Shown here piece by piece: positions 53,593-61,796 of a stretch of DNA of 64,000 nt (within the stretch, counting starts at the first letter, position 1; each line of letters begins with the position of its first letter). The stretch is taken from assembly GCF_004331255.1 (NCBI RefSeq), contig NZ_SJOF01000002.1, positions 248,001-312,000 on the forward strand. Direction: 5' to 3'. The notes under the pieces were generated by a model. It did no database searches and was not told where the DNA came from. It saw only the letters and a list, made by a program, of their open reading frames with translations. This DNA is from Acinetobacter sp. ANC 4173. GTDB taxonomy: Bacteria > Pseudomonadota > Gammaproteobacteria > Pseudomonadales > Moraxellaceae. Made by a program: the position numbers and the translations under genes.

Positions 53593-54044
53593 GATACTCT
53601 CTCAATCAGACACAATAGCTCATTAGAAGGTGCAAAATATGGAAGGACTAAATCATTAAACTCTTCTTTTTCAATCTTATTTTGAGTTACAGGGTGGTAA
53701 AAATCGTTGTTTTTATATGAGATATAGATAATGTCTAAATCAAAATCATGCCAAAAACCATCACTAGCTTCGTATTGAAACTTTTGAACAATAAAATCAA
53801 TATTTGGATGTGCCAAAATATATACACTATCAGCAAACTCTTGTTTCTGATTCATATTGAGCTTAGACATTTTGAATAATGCTGAAAAATTGAAGTACGA
53901 TGTGTCGTCTAAATTTTTATGTAAAATTGAAAAAATAATGTTAGAACAAGTACTTTCCAATACCTGTTCTAGTTGTTTGCCTTCTATATGTTTTTTTATT
54001 CTTTCCAGATATATTTCTGAAATATTTGACTCAGAGCCTATCAT
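53589..54044 (-). CDS. Unknown protein, gene 2 of the three-gene cassette
   Basis: 151 aa, soluble, acidic. ESTCSNIIFSILHKNLDD, then KMSKLNMNQKQEFADSVYIL and PYFAPSNELLCLIERVS. Not recognised. It is 2 bp after gene 1 and overlaps gene 3, so a small adaptor that joins a sensor and the nuclease is one possibility (inference only). Confidence 0.6.
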   Translation of the reverse strand: MIGSESNISEIYLERIKKHIEGKQLEQVLESTCSNIIFSILHKNLDDTSYFNFSALFKMSKLNMNQKQEFADSVYILAHPNIDFIVQKFQYEASDGFWHDFDLDIIYISYKNNDFYHPVTQNKIEKEEFNDLVLPYFAPSNELLCLIERVS

Positions 54045-54046
54045 AA

Positions 54047-55144
54047 TTAGTCACTTTTTAAGTGCTCCATAATCTTATCAACACAAGCCTGAAAATTTTC
54101 AAACTGGGTAACATGATCAAGTATAGCAAGTTTAATTGGTGAAAAAGCAGATTTCTTGTACTCACCAAGCCCCATTTTAATTGTAATAATTGGGTTATCG
54201 TTACCAAATGGGTATCGTTTACTTACACCATAAAAATCCGCATCAAGTTCTTTCATCCCCTTCTCAAAGAACTCATCTTTACGCGCATCCTTTCTTAATG
54301 TCGAACTGCCAGCAGTATAGTTAAAAGCTCCATCTTCAGTTGCAAAATAATGTTTAACTACATTACCTAACTCTTCATCTTCCATTTTCTGAACGCAAGG
54401 CAACAAATTTTGAGGCGTGAAATGTTCTGAACCGAACAAACTTTGAAATAAATCTTTCAGTTGACCATATGCCTTATTCATCTCAGCATTAGTGAACTGA
54501 GAATCCAAATCAAGTCCAAGAACTAGACAACTATTTTTTAAATCAATCGCAACGAAATCAAAAACACACACTGTATGACGAACTATTTTAACAACATCAA
54601 TTACTTGACTTGTTTCATCTGTATTTTCAATGTTTTCAATTAAATTTGGTACAGATGCTTTCTCAAAATAAGACCTCACATCTTTAATATAGTAAAGACT
54701 CAAACTGTCAGAAGGCTCAACCATTAAACTCATTTGACGAGGCGTATTAAGTGTTACCTCATAGTTAAAAATCGTCGTATACCCTTCATCAAGGTCTTCG
54801 CAGATATAACCATTATTATCAAAGTTTTCTTTAATTTCCAGCAACTTATCTTCTGCTAAATTAAAAATGTAAATTCGTTTGGAAGCAAGAGTCGTATGTT
54901 TATAAAGTTCAGCCTCAGAAACTCTTAAAATCTGGGTAATAGTTCTTTCAATATCACCACTCTCAAATTTTCTAACTTTTGCACAAATACTATCAAAACC
55001 TGTTGATGAACTAAGCCCTGCTTGTTGCATCAAAGAATTGAACTGAGGAAAACTATATCCCCTTTTTTTAAGTTGCTTAATATTATAAATTGCTGAATCT
55101 TTAAGGGTATCAATATCTAAATCTATCTTTTCTGGTTGATTCAT
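54047..55144 (-). CDS. Unknown protein, gene 1 of the three-gene cassette
   Basis: 365 aa, soluble. An N-terminal helical part (LKDSAIYNIKQLKKRGYSFP, QFNSLMQQAGLSSSTGFDSI) might bind DNA or protein. A middle region starts KRIYIFNLAEDKLLEIKENF and a C-terminal domain holds PFGNDNPIITIKMGLGEYKK. No family recognised. First gene behind an operator-like site (55184). Confidence 0.6.
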   Translation of the reverse strand: MNQPEKIDLDIDTLKDSAIYNIKQLKKRGYSFPQFNSLMQQAGLSSSTGFDSICAKVRKFESGDIERTITQILRVSEAELYKHTTLASKRIYIFNLAEDKLLEIKENFDNNGYICEDLDEGYTTIFNYEVTLNTPRQMSLMVEPSDSLSLYYIKDVRSYFEKASVPNLIENIENTDETSQVIDVVKIVRHTVCVFDFVAIDLKNSCLVLGLDLDSQFTNAEMNKAYGQLKDLFQSLFGSEHFTPQNLLPCVQKMEDEELGNVVKHYFATEDGAFNYTAGSSTLRKDARKDEFFEKGMKELDADFYGVSKRYPFGNDNPIITIKMGLGEYKKSAFSPIKLAILDHVTQFENFQACVDKIMEHLKSD

Positions 55145-55183
55145 AATGCTATAAATTATACTTAAGTAATTTGTTCAAATTAT

Positions 55184-55197
55184 AGTATCTAAGTATC
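55184..55197 (+). promoter_or_regulatory. Putative phage operator of the three-gene cassette
   Basis: AGTATCTAAGTATC, 40 bp upstream of gene 1. A related half-element, TATACTTAAGTAA, lies at 55158-55170. Confidence 0.55.
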
Positions 55198-55281
55198 CCC
55201 TAAATTTCTATCACAAAAACCCAATAAAGTTTGCTTTATCACACAACCTTAGTCGTAAACATTGGACCACTCTTACAGGTA

Positions 55282-55599
55282 TTACACCCTTTTCTTATCC
55301 CCCAAATTTATCTTGTTACGTCCAAAGTAAATGCAGAATACATTAGTCAAAAAGATCGCAAGGTAAAACATGAGATGTGCAGACGTACCCTCAATAGACT
55401 TTATGACAGTTTCAATGCCTAAACCTAAAATCATAAACAACAGCAAAAACGCCAAGAAATGATGGGTAAAAATGGCTAAACGTGAAGGTGTTTCACCGTG
55501 AGAAGTAATGAAGTAAGTGTTTGGTTTTATTAAGTACCAGATCATCAGTACTGGAACCATTAGCCAAATACCTAAACCAAACGTCAAAGCGTAAATCAT
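55282..55599 (-). CDS. Small multi-span membrane protein, module gene C' (right copy)
   Basis: 105 aa with three spans (LTFGLGIWLMVPVLMIWYLI, FLAFLLLFMILGLGI, MFYLAIFLTNVFCIYF). It lies 12 bp after gene B'. It is shorter than gene C of the left module and not clearly homologous. Unknown role. Confidence 0.6.
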   Translation of the reverse strand: MIYALTFGLGIWLMVPVLMIWYLIKPNTYFITSHGETPSRLAIFTHHFLAFLLLFMILGLGIETVIKSIEGTSAHLMFYLAIFLTNVFCIYFGRNKINLGDKKRV

Positions 55600-55611
55600 G
55601 TATCAATCCTT

Positions 55612-56376
55612 TTAAGCAGCTTCATCTAAAGCATCACTTTCCTGCCGATCTACTTCAATCTTCTCTAATTCTAAAAACCTCATAGCCTTCCACGGTTTTA
55701 TCATTGGTGAAAGAACCATCATTGCTAAAATGATACCCAACACAAACAATAGAAATTGAGATGCTACAAAAGAAAGAGGAATACCTTTTAAACTTGCACC
55801 AGTTGTAAAAGCAATATAAAAGGTTAGTACTGTTGGATATAAAGTACCAAAGCTAATCCCAAAATAAAGAAAAGTACCAAAACCATTCAAAAGCTTTATC
55901 CACCATATCTTGCAAAAACTCTTCAATTTATATGCTTTCGTACTTTCATCTTTTTCTAAGAAAAAGTTTCCAGAATCATAATAGTTCATAGCTAAACGAC
56001 TATTTTTACAAGACAAAATATATTCCAATAAGTCCTTATCATGGTGTGAATACTTGAGAAGTTTATTTAGTTTCAGAACATCAAGATGATACTTAATTTG
56101 ATGCTTATACTTCTTAAATGCTTCATCTTCCAACAAGTCTTCTTGGTCTTTAATTTCCTCTTTAACTCTTCGGACTTTATATTCTTGATGTTCTCGAATA
56201 CTCGTCAGAATTCCAGACTTTGAAATAGAAAAGAATAAAATAATGACCGATGCAAGAACAACGATACCGATGACAACCGCTACCCCATAAGGGTTGTCGA
56301 GTATTCTTTCAATTAAGGGGTTAAGATTTAAATCTGTATTAAGGTTGGCTGCCACTTGAACCACCTGTCTTCGCAT
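55612..56376 (-). CDS. Membrane protein, module gene B' (right copy)
   Basis: 254 aa. One N-terminal span (31-50), a cytoplasmic helical domain (KYKHQIKYHLDVLKLNKLLK, then LLEYILSCKNSRLAMNYYDS) and two to three spans (about 160-185 and 198-225). Same layout as gene B at 28725. Its start overlaps the end of gene A' by 38 bp. Confidence 0.65.
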   Translation of the reverse strand: MRRQVVQVAANLNTDLNLNPLIERILDNPYGVAVVIGIVVLASVIILFFSISKSGILTSIREHQEYKVRRVKEEIKDQEDLLEDEAFKKYKHQIKYHLDVLKLNKLLKYSHHDKDLLEYILSCKNSRLAMNYYDSGNFFLEKDESTKAYKLKSFCKIWWIKLLNGFGTFLYFGISFGTLYPTVLTFYIAFTTGASLKGIPLSFVASQFLLFVLGIILAMMVLSPMIKPWKAMRFLELEKIEVDRQESDALDEAA

Positions 56377-57367
56377 TCAAATTTTTAACTGCTTCAGTCG
56401 TTGCCTTTACCAACTCAGTTGTATTTTTCATTTGATCAGTAATAATATTACTAGTTTCCCCTTTGTCATTATTAAGCAAATCACGACCAAAATATTTCAG
56501 AGCAAGCTCTTTTCGAATCTCAACAATTTTAGGGTCTTCTGTTGAAAAACTTGCAACAAATGATGGAAATGCTTCAAGCTCTAACTTCGTCTGCTCACAT
56601 TGATCCGCAATGTTTTGATATTTTGTTGATAGCTTTAGATAAAAAGTAATTAAAGTAACTGACGTGATTGCTAGTGTAATTTTAAAAAACCAGTAATCAT
56701 ATTGATCTAGTCCTAGTGACTTTTTTAATACTGCCGAGAACCAAACAAGAATAACGACTAAAACTATTAAAACTAAAAAAACAACCCTATAACCATATGA
56801 TCTATCGCTATATTTTTTTACTGCTAAATCATAAATATCATGAGTGTTTGTATTTTTTTCCTTTTCGATTAATTGATTAAAATTTTGAATACTTTCATTC
56901 TGAAGCTCAATCTTTTTATTTAATATTTCTATATACTTACTTGACTTATAATGAAAATCTTTCAACTGTTCAATATGCAATGTTTTCTGAACACTACTGA
57001 TAATTTTCTTTAAATCCTCATCAAAATAACTAATATACGAATCTAAAGCATCAAATGTTCTGAAGCTTTTTAAATTTCTTTTTTGCATATTAATAAATTC
57101 ATAAAGCTCTCTTACTGTTGAATTTTCTAATTCACCTAATTCAGCAATACTATTTAAAAGCTCATCAATTTTAGAAACTATATTCTTTTTCTTTTCTTCA
57201 ATTAATTCTAAACTTTCTTTTGGCTTTTCTATACTTTCATAAATTTTATAAAATAATATTTTCAAAGAGTTAATTTCTCTTTGAATTATTACATTCTCTT
57301 CCGTCCTTAACTCTTTATCTTTGAGAAAATCAAATCCCCCAGCCATCCAAAACCCCACCCAATTCAT
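56339..57367 (-). CDS. Membrane coiled-coil protein, module gene A' (right copy)
   Basis: 342 aa. A long charged helical N-terminal region (30-185) without the first span of gene A, two spans (193-213, 227-244) and the conserved tail LELEAFPSFVASFSTEDP, then RKELALKYFGRD, SNIITDQMKNTTELVKATTE. Homologous to gene A at 27664 over spans and tail. It starts 27 bp from the 22-bp operator shared with the left module. Confidence 0.7.
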   Translation of the reverse strand: MNWVGFWMAGGFDFLKDKELRTEENVIIQREINSLKILFYKIYESIEKPKESLELIEEKKKNIVSKIDELLNSIAELGELENSTVRELYEFINMQKRNLKSFRTFDALDSYISYFDEDLKKIISSVQKTLHIEQLKDFHYKSSKYIEILNKKIELQNESIQNFNQLIEKEKNTNTHDIYDLAVKKYSDRSYGYRVVFLVLIVLVVILVWFSAVLKKSLGLDQYDYWFFKITLAITSVTLITFYLKLSTKYQNIADQCEQTKLELEAFPSFVASFSTEDPKIVEIRKELALKYFGRDLLNNDKGETSNIITDQMKNTTELVKATTEAVKNLNAKTGGSSGSQP

Positions 57368-57393
57368 AATTTTTTATAAAGTATTGACTCACT

Positions 57394-57415
57394 TATAGTA
57401 TCTAAGCTACTCTAA
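57394..57415 (+). promoter_or_regulatory. Putative phage operator, right membrane operon
   Basis: TATAGTATCTAAGCTAC and TCTAA, the exact inverted copy of 27611-27632. Confidence 0.6.
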
Positions 57416-57529
57416 ATTTACCACAGCAAAATCTGTGGTCAGGCCTAGGAAACCTGCATAATCTAACAGGCGTAAAAAAGTCCGCCCATGCGGCTATTTT
57501 TTTGCGTAAAATTCGGCTACGCCTTTTTT

Positions 57530-57632
57530 GGTAGGCTGGATGAGGCAGCTTCGCGCTGGCCGTTACTGTTAGAACGGTTTTCCTAGCCTTGTTCAGTCTG
57601 CCACCATTACCCTAGGAAAGTGATGGTGTCAG
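57530..57632 (+). ncRNA. C4-like antisense leader RNA (right copy)
   Basis: GGTAGGCTGGATGAGGCAGC, stem CAGC/GCTG, stem CCGTT/AACGG, TTTCCTAG (57579-57586), conserved CAGTCTGCCACC (57594-57605), CTAGGAAA (57612-57619) complementary to TTTCCTAG, and a CACCAT/ATGGTG stem. Same skeleton as the left copy, with a different antisense/target pair. It lies upstream of a 64-aa gene and a Rha-type gene, like c4-icd-ant of phage P1. Confidence 0.65.
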
Positions 57633-57661
57633 GTTTAAAACTTGACTAACAGGACAAGCCA

Positions 57662-57856
57662 ATGAAAACATTCGCTTCTACGCATTCGTGCACGCAAAAT
57701 AAAGTAAAAGAACACACCCCCATCGACGATCTAAACGCGTACCTCCTACGCCAAAGAAAACTCAAACACAAAAAGCTGCTGAAAAACTTTGTCGAAACCA
57801 CAGTATTTATAAGCATGGCTGCTATGACCTTCTCCATTCTATTTTGGGGAGCATAG
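57662..57856 (+). CDS. 64-aa small protein between C4-like RNA and Rha
   Basis: Charged N-terminus (MKTFASTHSCTQNKVKEHTP, then LLRQRKLKHKKLLKNF) and one C-terminal span (VFISMAAMTFSILFW). It overlaps the rha frame. It has the place of icd in the P1 immI operon, but no sequence similarity is claimed. Translation coupling to rha is likely. Confidence 0.55.
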   Translation: MKTFASTHSCTQNKVKEHTPIDDLNAYLLRQRKLKHKKLLKNFVETTVFISMAAMTFSILFWGA

Positions 57857-57858
57857 TC

Positions 57859-58674
57859 ATGAATGAAATCATCGACATCGAACATGCCGTCTATATACAG
57901 AATGACCTTATCAAAACCGACAGCCTAAAAGTAGCCAAATACTTTAATAAAAGACATTCACACATTTTACGTGCAATAGAAAACCTAGAATGTTCACCTG
58001 AATTTGCGTCAGCCCAATTTTGGGCTCACGTGCAACCTATTCAAGCTGGAGCTGTAACACGCGATTCCAAATACTATGAAATGACCAAAGACGGCTTTAT
58101 CTTTTTGGTCATGGGTTTTACTGGCGCAAAAGCAGCCCAAATAAAAGAAGCCTACATCCAAGCCTTTAACCACATGGCAACCCAACTGCAAAACCAACAC
58201 ATCTGTGGAGATGACCTTAAAACAGGTGCCATCGTCCAACTGGTGTCGGGCGGTCCACAACTTAGCGTCAGCCAACTCTTGACTAATGCTCAAGGCATTA
58301 TCGAAACTGCCGAAGTCCTTTGGTTTCATCAGCACAAACTACAAAAGGAAATTGTGCCTATCGCCTGCCTGTGTCCTTTGGGTACGTCGCCAGTACTGCA
58401 AAACATCTGGTCGCTCATTTACGACTACGGCATAGACCAACTCAACCATAGTGCAAAGCCCAACACCATTGCGCTAAACCTCAGCCAACTTATTGCCTGC
58501 ATTCCAACTTTGCCACCCAAAAAGCAACTGATGCAGCAGCTAAAAACCAGTACTGCGCCATTCCCCCAGTGTATAGACCACTCTGCCGCTGTGCGTAGCA
58601 CCATTGACCGTACACTGTACCGATGCTTCGTATTCCAAGGTAGCGCAAAGCCACACAGCGCCTTGCTTATGTAG
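57859..58674 (+). CDS. Rha-family phage regulatory/antirepressor protein (right copy)
   Basis: 271 aa from the ATG at 57859 (an upstream GTG-side extension to 57844 is possible). SLKVAKYFNKRHSHILRAIE and YYEMTKDGFIFLVMGFTGAK, then QIKEAYIQAFNHMATQLQNQ form the Rha domain. The C-terminal half matches the left copy (VSGGPQLSVSQLLTNAQGII; LNLSQL...). Likely controlled by the C4-like RNA upstream. Confidence 0.82.
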   Translation: MNEIIDIEHAVYIQNDLIKTDSLKVAKYFNKRHSHILRAIENLECSPEFASAQFWAHVQPIQAGAVTRDSKYYEMTKDGFIFLVMGFTGAKAAQIKEAYIQAFNHMATQLQNQHICGDDLKTGAIVQLVSGGPQLSVSQLLTNAQGIIETAEVLWFHQHKLQKEIVPIACLCPLGTSPVLQNIWSLIYDYGIDQLNHSAKPNTIALNLSQLIACIPTLPPKKQLMQQLKTSTAPFPQCIDHSAAVRSTIDRTLYRCFVFQGSAKPHSALLM

Positions 58675-58703
58675 TAAATTTGAATTAGTTACATATTCAT
58701 GTT

Positions 58704-58730
58704 GTAGTGCGACACTACAGGTCGCACTAC
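58704..58730. repeat. 10-bp hairpin between rha and the 71-aa gene
   Basis: GTAGTGCGAC pairs perfectly with GTCGCACTAC (7-nt loop). No T-run; it could modulate expression of the 71-aa gene or bind a protein. Confidence 0.5.
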
Positions 58731-58790
58731 CCTATATTTCGGTACAGATTTTTTAGAAAATAAACCCATGATCAATAGACAGGGGGAGCA

Positions 58791-59006
58791 ATGCATTCAA
58801 CAATCGAAATTAACAGCCATAAAGATATGACTGCCGAACAAATACTGGAAGAAATTCAATATCCACTTGAAAACTTAGAACACTTCCTTTACGCCATGAC
58901 CAAAATGAAAATTGATGACACTTTAAAAGATGAAGAGTTTACAGCCATCATTAACACCTTGCACTATCAGGTCTTACAGATCTCTAAAGCGGTACGGAAC
59001 AAATAA
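58791..59006 (+). CDS. 71-aa phage protein (right copy)
   Basis: Paralogue of the 71-aa protein at 26233: MTAEQILEEIQYPLENLEHF, then DDTLKDEEFTAIINTLHYQV. AGGGGG seven bases before the ATG. Its last codons belong to a 45-bp repeat found again after the patatin gene. Confidence 0.7.
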   Translation: MHSTIEINSHKDMTAEQILEEIQYPLENLEHFLYAMTKMKIDDTLKDEEFTAIINTLHYQVLQISKAVRNK

Positions 59007-59030
59007 ACAAAAACCCCAGCTTAGGCTGGG
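58986..59030 (+). repeat. 45-bp direct repeat, copy 1, with terminator
   Basis: Begins AAAGCGGTACGGAACAAATA and ends CAGCTTAGGCTGGG. It matches 60648-60692 at 43 of 45 positions. It contains the end of the 71-aa gene and a hairpin (CCCAGC/GCTGGG) followed by TTTT. Confidence 0.9.
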
Positions 59031-59150
59031 TTTTAATTTTCTAGAAAACATTAGATACGCCAATAAATTGAAAAATGCCAAATACAGGTTTAGATTATAA
59101 ATTGAACAAAAAACAATCTCCCTAAAAATAATAATTCTGAGGGCTTGGGC

Positions 59151-60635
59151 ATGACTTCATCGAATGATATGAAATTATCAGACTTAATTATGGAAAATAC
59201 CCGTATTCATAGCAATGATGGGTATATTAGTCAGATTAAAAAGCAAATTACAGAATTCCCTATTTCCGACATTGTAGATGATAAGGGCAACCAATACGTT
59301 GACCTTGTTATGCAAGGTGGCGGTGTATGGGGCATAGCTTTAATTGGTTTCACTTATACCCTAGAGCAGGCAGATATTCGGTTTCTAAACTTGGGTGGAA
59401 CTTCAGCAGGTGCAATTAATGCTTTATTACTTACTGCATTAGGTAAACCCTCAGAAGAGAAAAACACAGAGCTTCTAGATATTTTCGATTCTATGCAGTT
59501 AGAGAAATTTATAGATGGAGGGTTTATAGCAAGAAGTCTAGTAAAGGACTTACAAAAATATGAAGATGATCAATCTATATTCATGAAGTCTAAAATTATT
59601 TTAAAAATTTTAGGTGCCGTTGCAGCACGAAAATTATGTCCCAAGATTTTAGGCTTAAACCCAGGTCATAAATTTGAAGAATGGTTAGAAAAGACATTAA
59701 ATAAAAAAGGGATTTCAACAACTAAAGAATTATTCAATAACCTACAAAACAGTAATCTTAAAATTCGAGATATTGATATTCGGAAATTTCGACCTTTCGA
59801 TGAATCTCGCTTTGAAAATGACTTTAAGAACAACGTACTTGCAATGGTTACTTCTGACATCACTACTGAAAGTAAAATAGTATTACCTCAAATGGCTCCT
59901 TTGTATTGGGAAAATCCTCTAACTACTCACCCTAAAGAATATGTTAGAGCTTCTATGTCCATCCCTCTTTTCTTTGAACCAGTTAGACGTCCACAATTAA
60001 AAGAGTACCCTAAAGATTCTTGGAAGGTTTTAACGGGTTATGAAGGTCCACCACCAGAATTAGCTTATCTGGTTGATGGGGGTATTACCTCAAACTTTCC
60101 GATAGATGTCTTTCATTCACGTGACTGTATTCCCTTATGCCCTACTTTTGGTGTGAAATTAGGTGTGGACCGTGAAAAATCATTAAAAATTGATTGGATT
60201 TTGAACTTTGTCGGTGCAATGTTCGATACAGCCAGACATAATTCAGATTACAGCTTTGTATACAACAATGAAGACTACAGAAAAATTATTACATTCATAG
60301 ACACTGCAAAAATATATGATCCAATTAAAGAAGCAAAAAGCTATATAGATGGTACTTACGCAAATTTGCCACCAAAAAATGAATCCCCCAAATACGGGTG
60401 GCTAGAATTCGGTATGTCCACTAAAAAGAAAGCTGCTTTGTTTGCACTTGGTGCTAAAGCTGCACGCGACTTTATTTGTGGTAATCAAGTATTTGAAGTA
60501 GACCCAAATGAAAAAGTAATCGAACCTTTTGACTGGAGAGTATATAAAGTATTAAGAGAAAGTCTTGTCGTACAAGACCCACCAGCATATAGAAAATGGA
60601 AAGATGAAATTAGACAACATTCATTATTTCCATAA
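59151..60635 (+). CDS. Patatin-like phospholipase
   Basis: 494 aa from ATG 59151 (GAGGG upstream; a TTG two codons earlier is possible). Oxyanion hole MQGGGVWGIA (56-58 GGG), nucleophile Ser85 in GGTSAGAIN, catalytic Asp309 in VDGGITSNFPIDVF: a complete Ser-Asp dyad. No signal or span, so it would act inside the cell, probably on membrane lipids. Patatins serve as effectors in several anti-phage systems (for example CapV in CBASS), but no cyclase or other partner is next to it. The gene is bracketed by 45-bp direct repeats, a sign of a cargo insertion. Confidence 0.88.
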   Translation: MTSSNDMKLSDLIMENTRIHSNDGYISQIKKQITEFPISDIVDDKGNQYVDLVMQGGGVWGIALIGFTYTLEQADIRFLNLGGTSAGAINALLLTALGKPSEEKNTELLDIFDSMQLEKFIDGGFIARSLVKDLQKYEDDQSIFMKSKIILKILGAVAARKLCPKILGLNPGHKFEEWLEKTLNKKGISTTKELFNNLQNSNLKIRDIDIRKFRPFDESRFENDFKNNVLAMVTSDITTESKIVLPQMAPLYWENPLTTHPKEYVRASMSIPLFFEPVRRPQLKEYPKDSWKVLTGYEGPPPELAYLVDGGITSNFPIDVFHSRDCIPLCPTFGVKLGVDREKSLKIDWILNFVGAMFDTARHNSDYSFVYNNEDYRKIITFIDTAKIYDPIKEAKSYIDGTYANLPPKNESPKYGWLEFGMSTKKKAALFALGAKAARDFICGNQVFEVDPNEKVIEPFDWRVYKVLRESLVVQDPPAYRKWKDEIRQHSLFP

Positions 60636-60647
60636 ATTTTGTCTTTC

Positions 60648-60692
60648 AAAGCGGTACGGAACAAATAAAGAAAAAACCCAGCTTAGGCTGGG
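60648..60692 (+). repeat. 45-bp direct repeat, copy 2, with terminator
   Basis: 43 of 45 identical to 58986-59030. Its right end encodes, on the other strand, the last residues and stop of the AbiC-like protein (PPPPA). Confidence 0.9.
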
Positions 60693-61777
60693 GGTGGTGG
60701 TATCACTAAATTCCGTTTCTCGTGCCTATCAAAGGCTTCAGCCCATTGTTGTGAATTAAAGGCAGTTCTTATATAAAATTTACAACCGTATTTTTCATAA
60801 AAAATATCTCCAGTCCCAAATAAATTGAACAAATAGCTGTCTTGTAGCGAATTGTGTAAGCCTGGCCAAATTGGTGCTAAATAAAAAATCGAGATTTGTT
60901 CAGATGAAGACATAGAATCACGAATTAAAGTCCAAAAAAATAATTTTTCATGCTGTTGAATAGTTGCCATTCTAACCAGTTGAATTATAGAATTATAGAT
61001 TGAGAAATAAGAAAAAATTTCATAATAGCTATTATTGTTATTTAAATTTATACAAGAATGCTCGAACATTTCTTTAACTTTTAAGGAGTCTAATTTATCT
61101 ATATTATCCTTGTATGTGTTGAAGCATATCTTAGAATACTCTGAATTTAAAGTCGGAAATATTTCATATCCTGTTCGTGTTACTCCACTCAAATCTGTTA
61201 ATTTTAGAGAGTTTAATCTTTCATTTTTATAATTTAATAATGCAAAAAATTGATTTGAAAAAAAAGTACTTCGACCCTCTTGAACTTGCACTTCATGCGT
61301 TTTCTGCGCAAACTCCATTTGTTCTAAAGTAGAACTCCTAGTTTGTTGCATCTGATTATGAGCCAATTCTTTTGCATTTGTTATCTGTTGGTCAGTCAAA
61401 ATTCTAGCTTGATTTAACTGAGCATCAAGAGCATCACGTGCCTGTTGTAATTGTTCATTTGTAGCATCTTTTGCTTGCTGCAATTGCTCCGCAGTGGCAT
61501 CTTTTGCTTGTTGCAATTGATCAGTCACAGCATCACGTGCATCTTTATTTGCTTGACGCTGTAAAAATACAGAATAAAGGACTATCACTAGGGTAACTGA
61601 GGTAAATAAAGTATTAAGGCTGCCGTAAATATCACCTATTGGACCCAAATCCCCAATTTTTCCTAATTCATTACTCGGCACATGCCATATATTCAATGCC
61701 CACCAATTAAAAATGGTTGGGAAAAACAGCCAAATTAAAACTAACAGTCCCGCCAGAACAACCCATAAAATTTTCAT
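60683..61777 (-). CDS. Putative phage abortive infection protein (AbiC-like)
   Basis: 364 aa. Two N-terminal spans (about 4-27 and 53-72), then seven 11-residue repeats of the EQLQQAKDATx type (residues 86-162, DNA 61292-61522), a long hendecad coiled coil. The C-terminal domain starts FFSNQFFALLNYKNERLN and resembles the putative AbiC family (Pfam putAbiC). Such proteins are thought to sense phage infection at the membrane and stop growth. It lies between the patatin gene and the repressor gene, on the repressor strand. Confidence 0.7.
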   Translation of the reverse strand: MKILWVVLAGLLVLIWLFFPTIFNWWALNIWHVPSNELGKIGDLGPIGDIYGSLNTLFTSVTLVIVLYSVFLQRQANKDARDAVTDQLQQAKDATAEQLQQAKDATNEQLQQARDALDAQLNQARILTDQQITNAKELAHNQMQQTRSSTLEQMEFAQKTHEVQVQEGRSTFFSNQFFALLNYKNERLNSLKLTDLSGVTRTGYEIFPTLNSEYSKICFNTYKDNIDKLDSLKVKEMFEHSCINLNNNNSYYEIFSYFSIYNSIIQLVRMATIQQHEKLFFWTLIRDSMSSSEQISIFYLAPIWPGLHNSLQDSYLFNLFGTGDIFYEKYGCKFYIRTAFNSQQWAEAFDRHEKRNLVIPPPPA

Positions 61778-61796
61778 TTTATTCTTCTAAAGTTAA

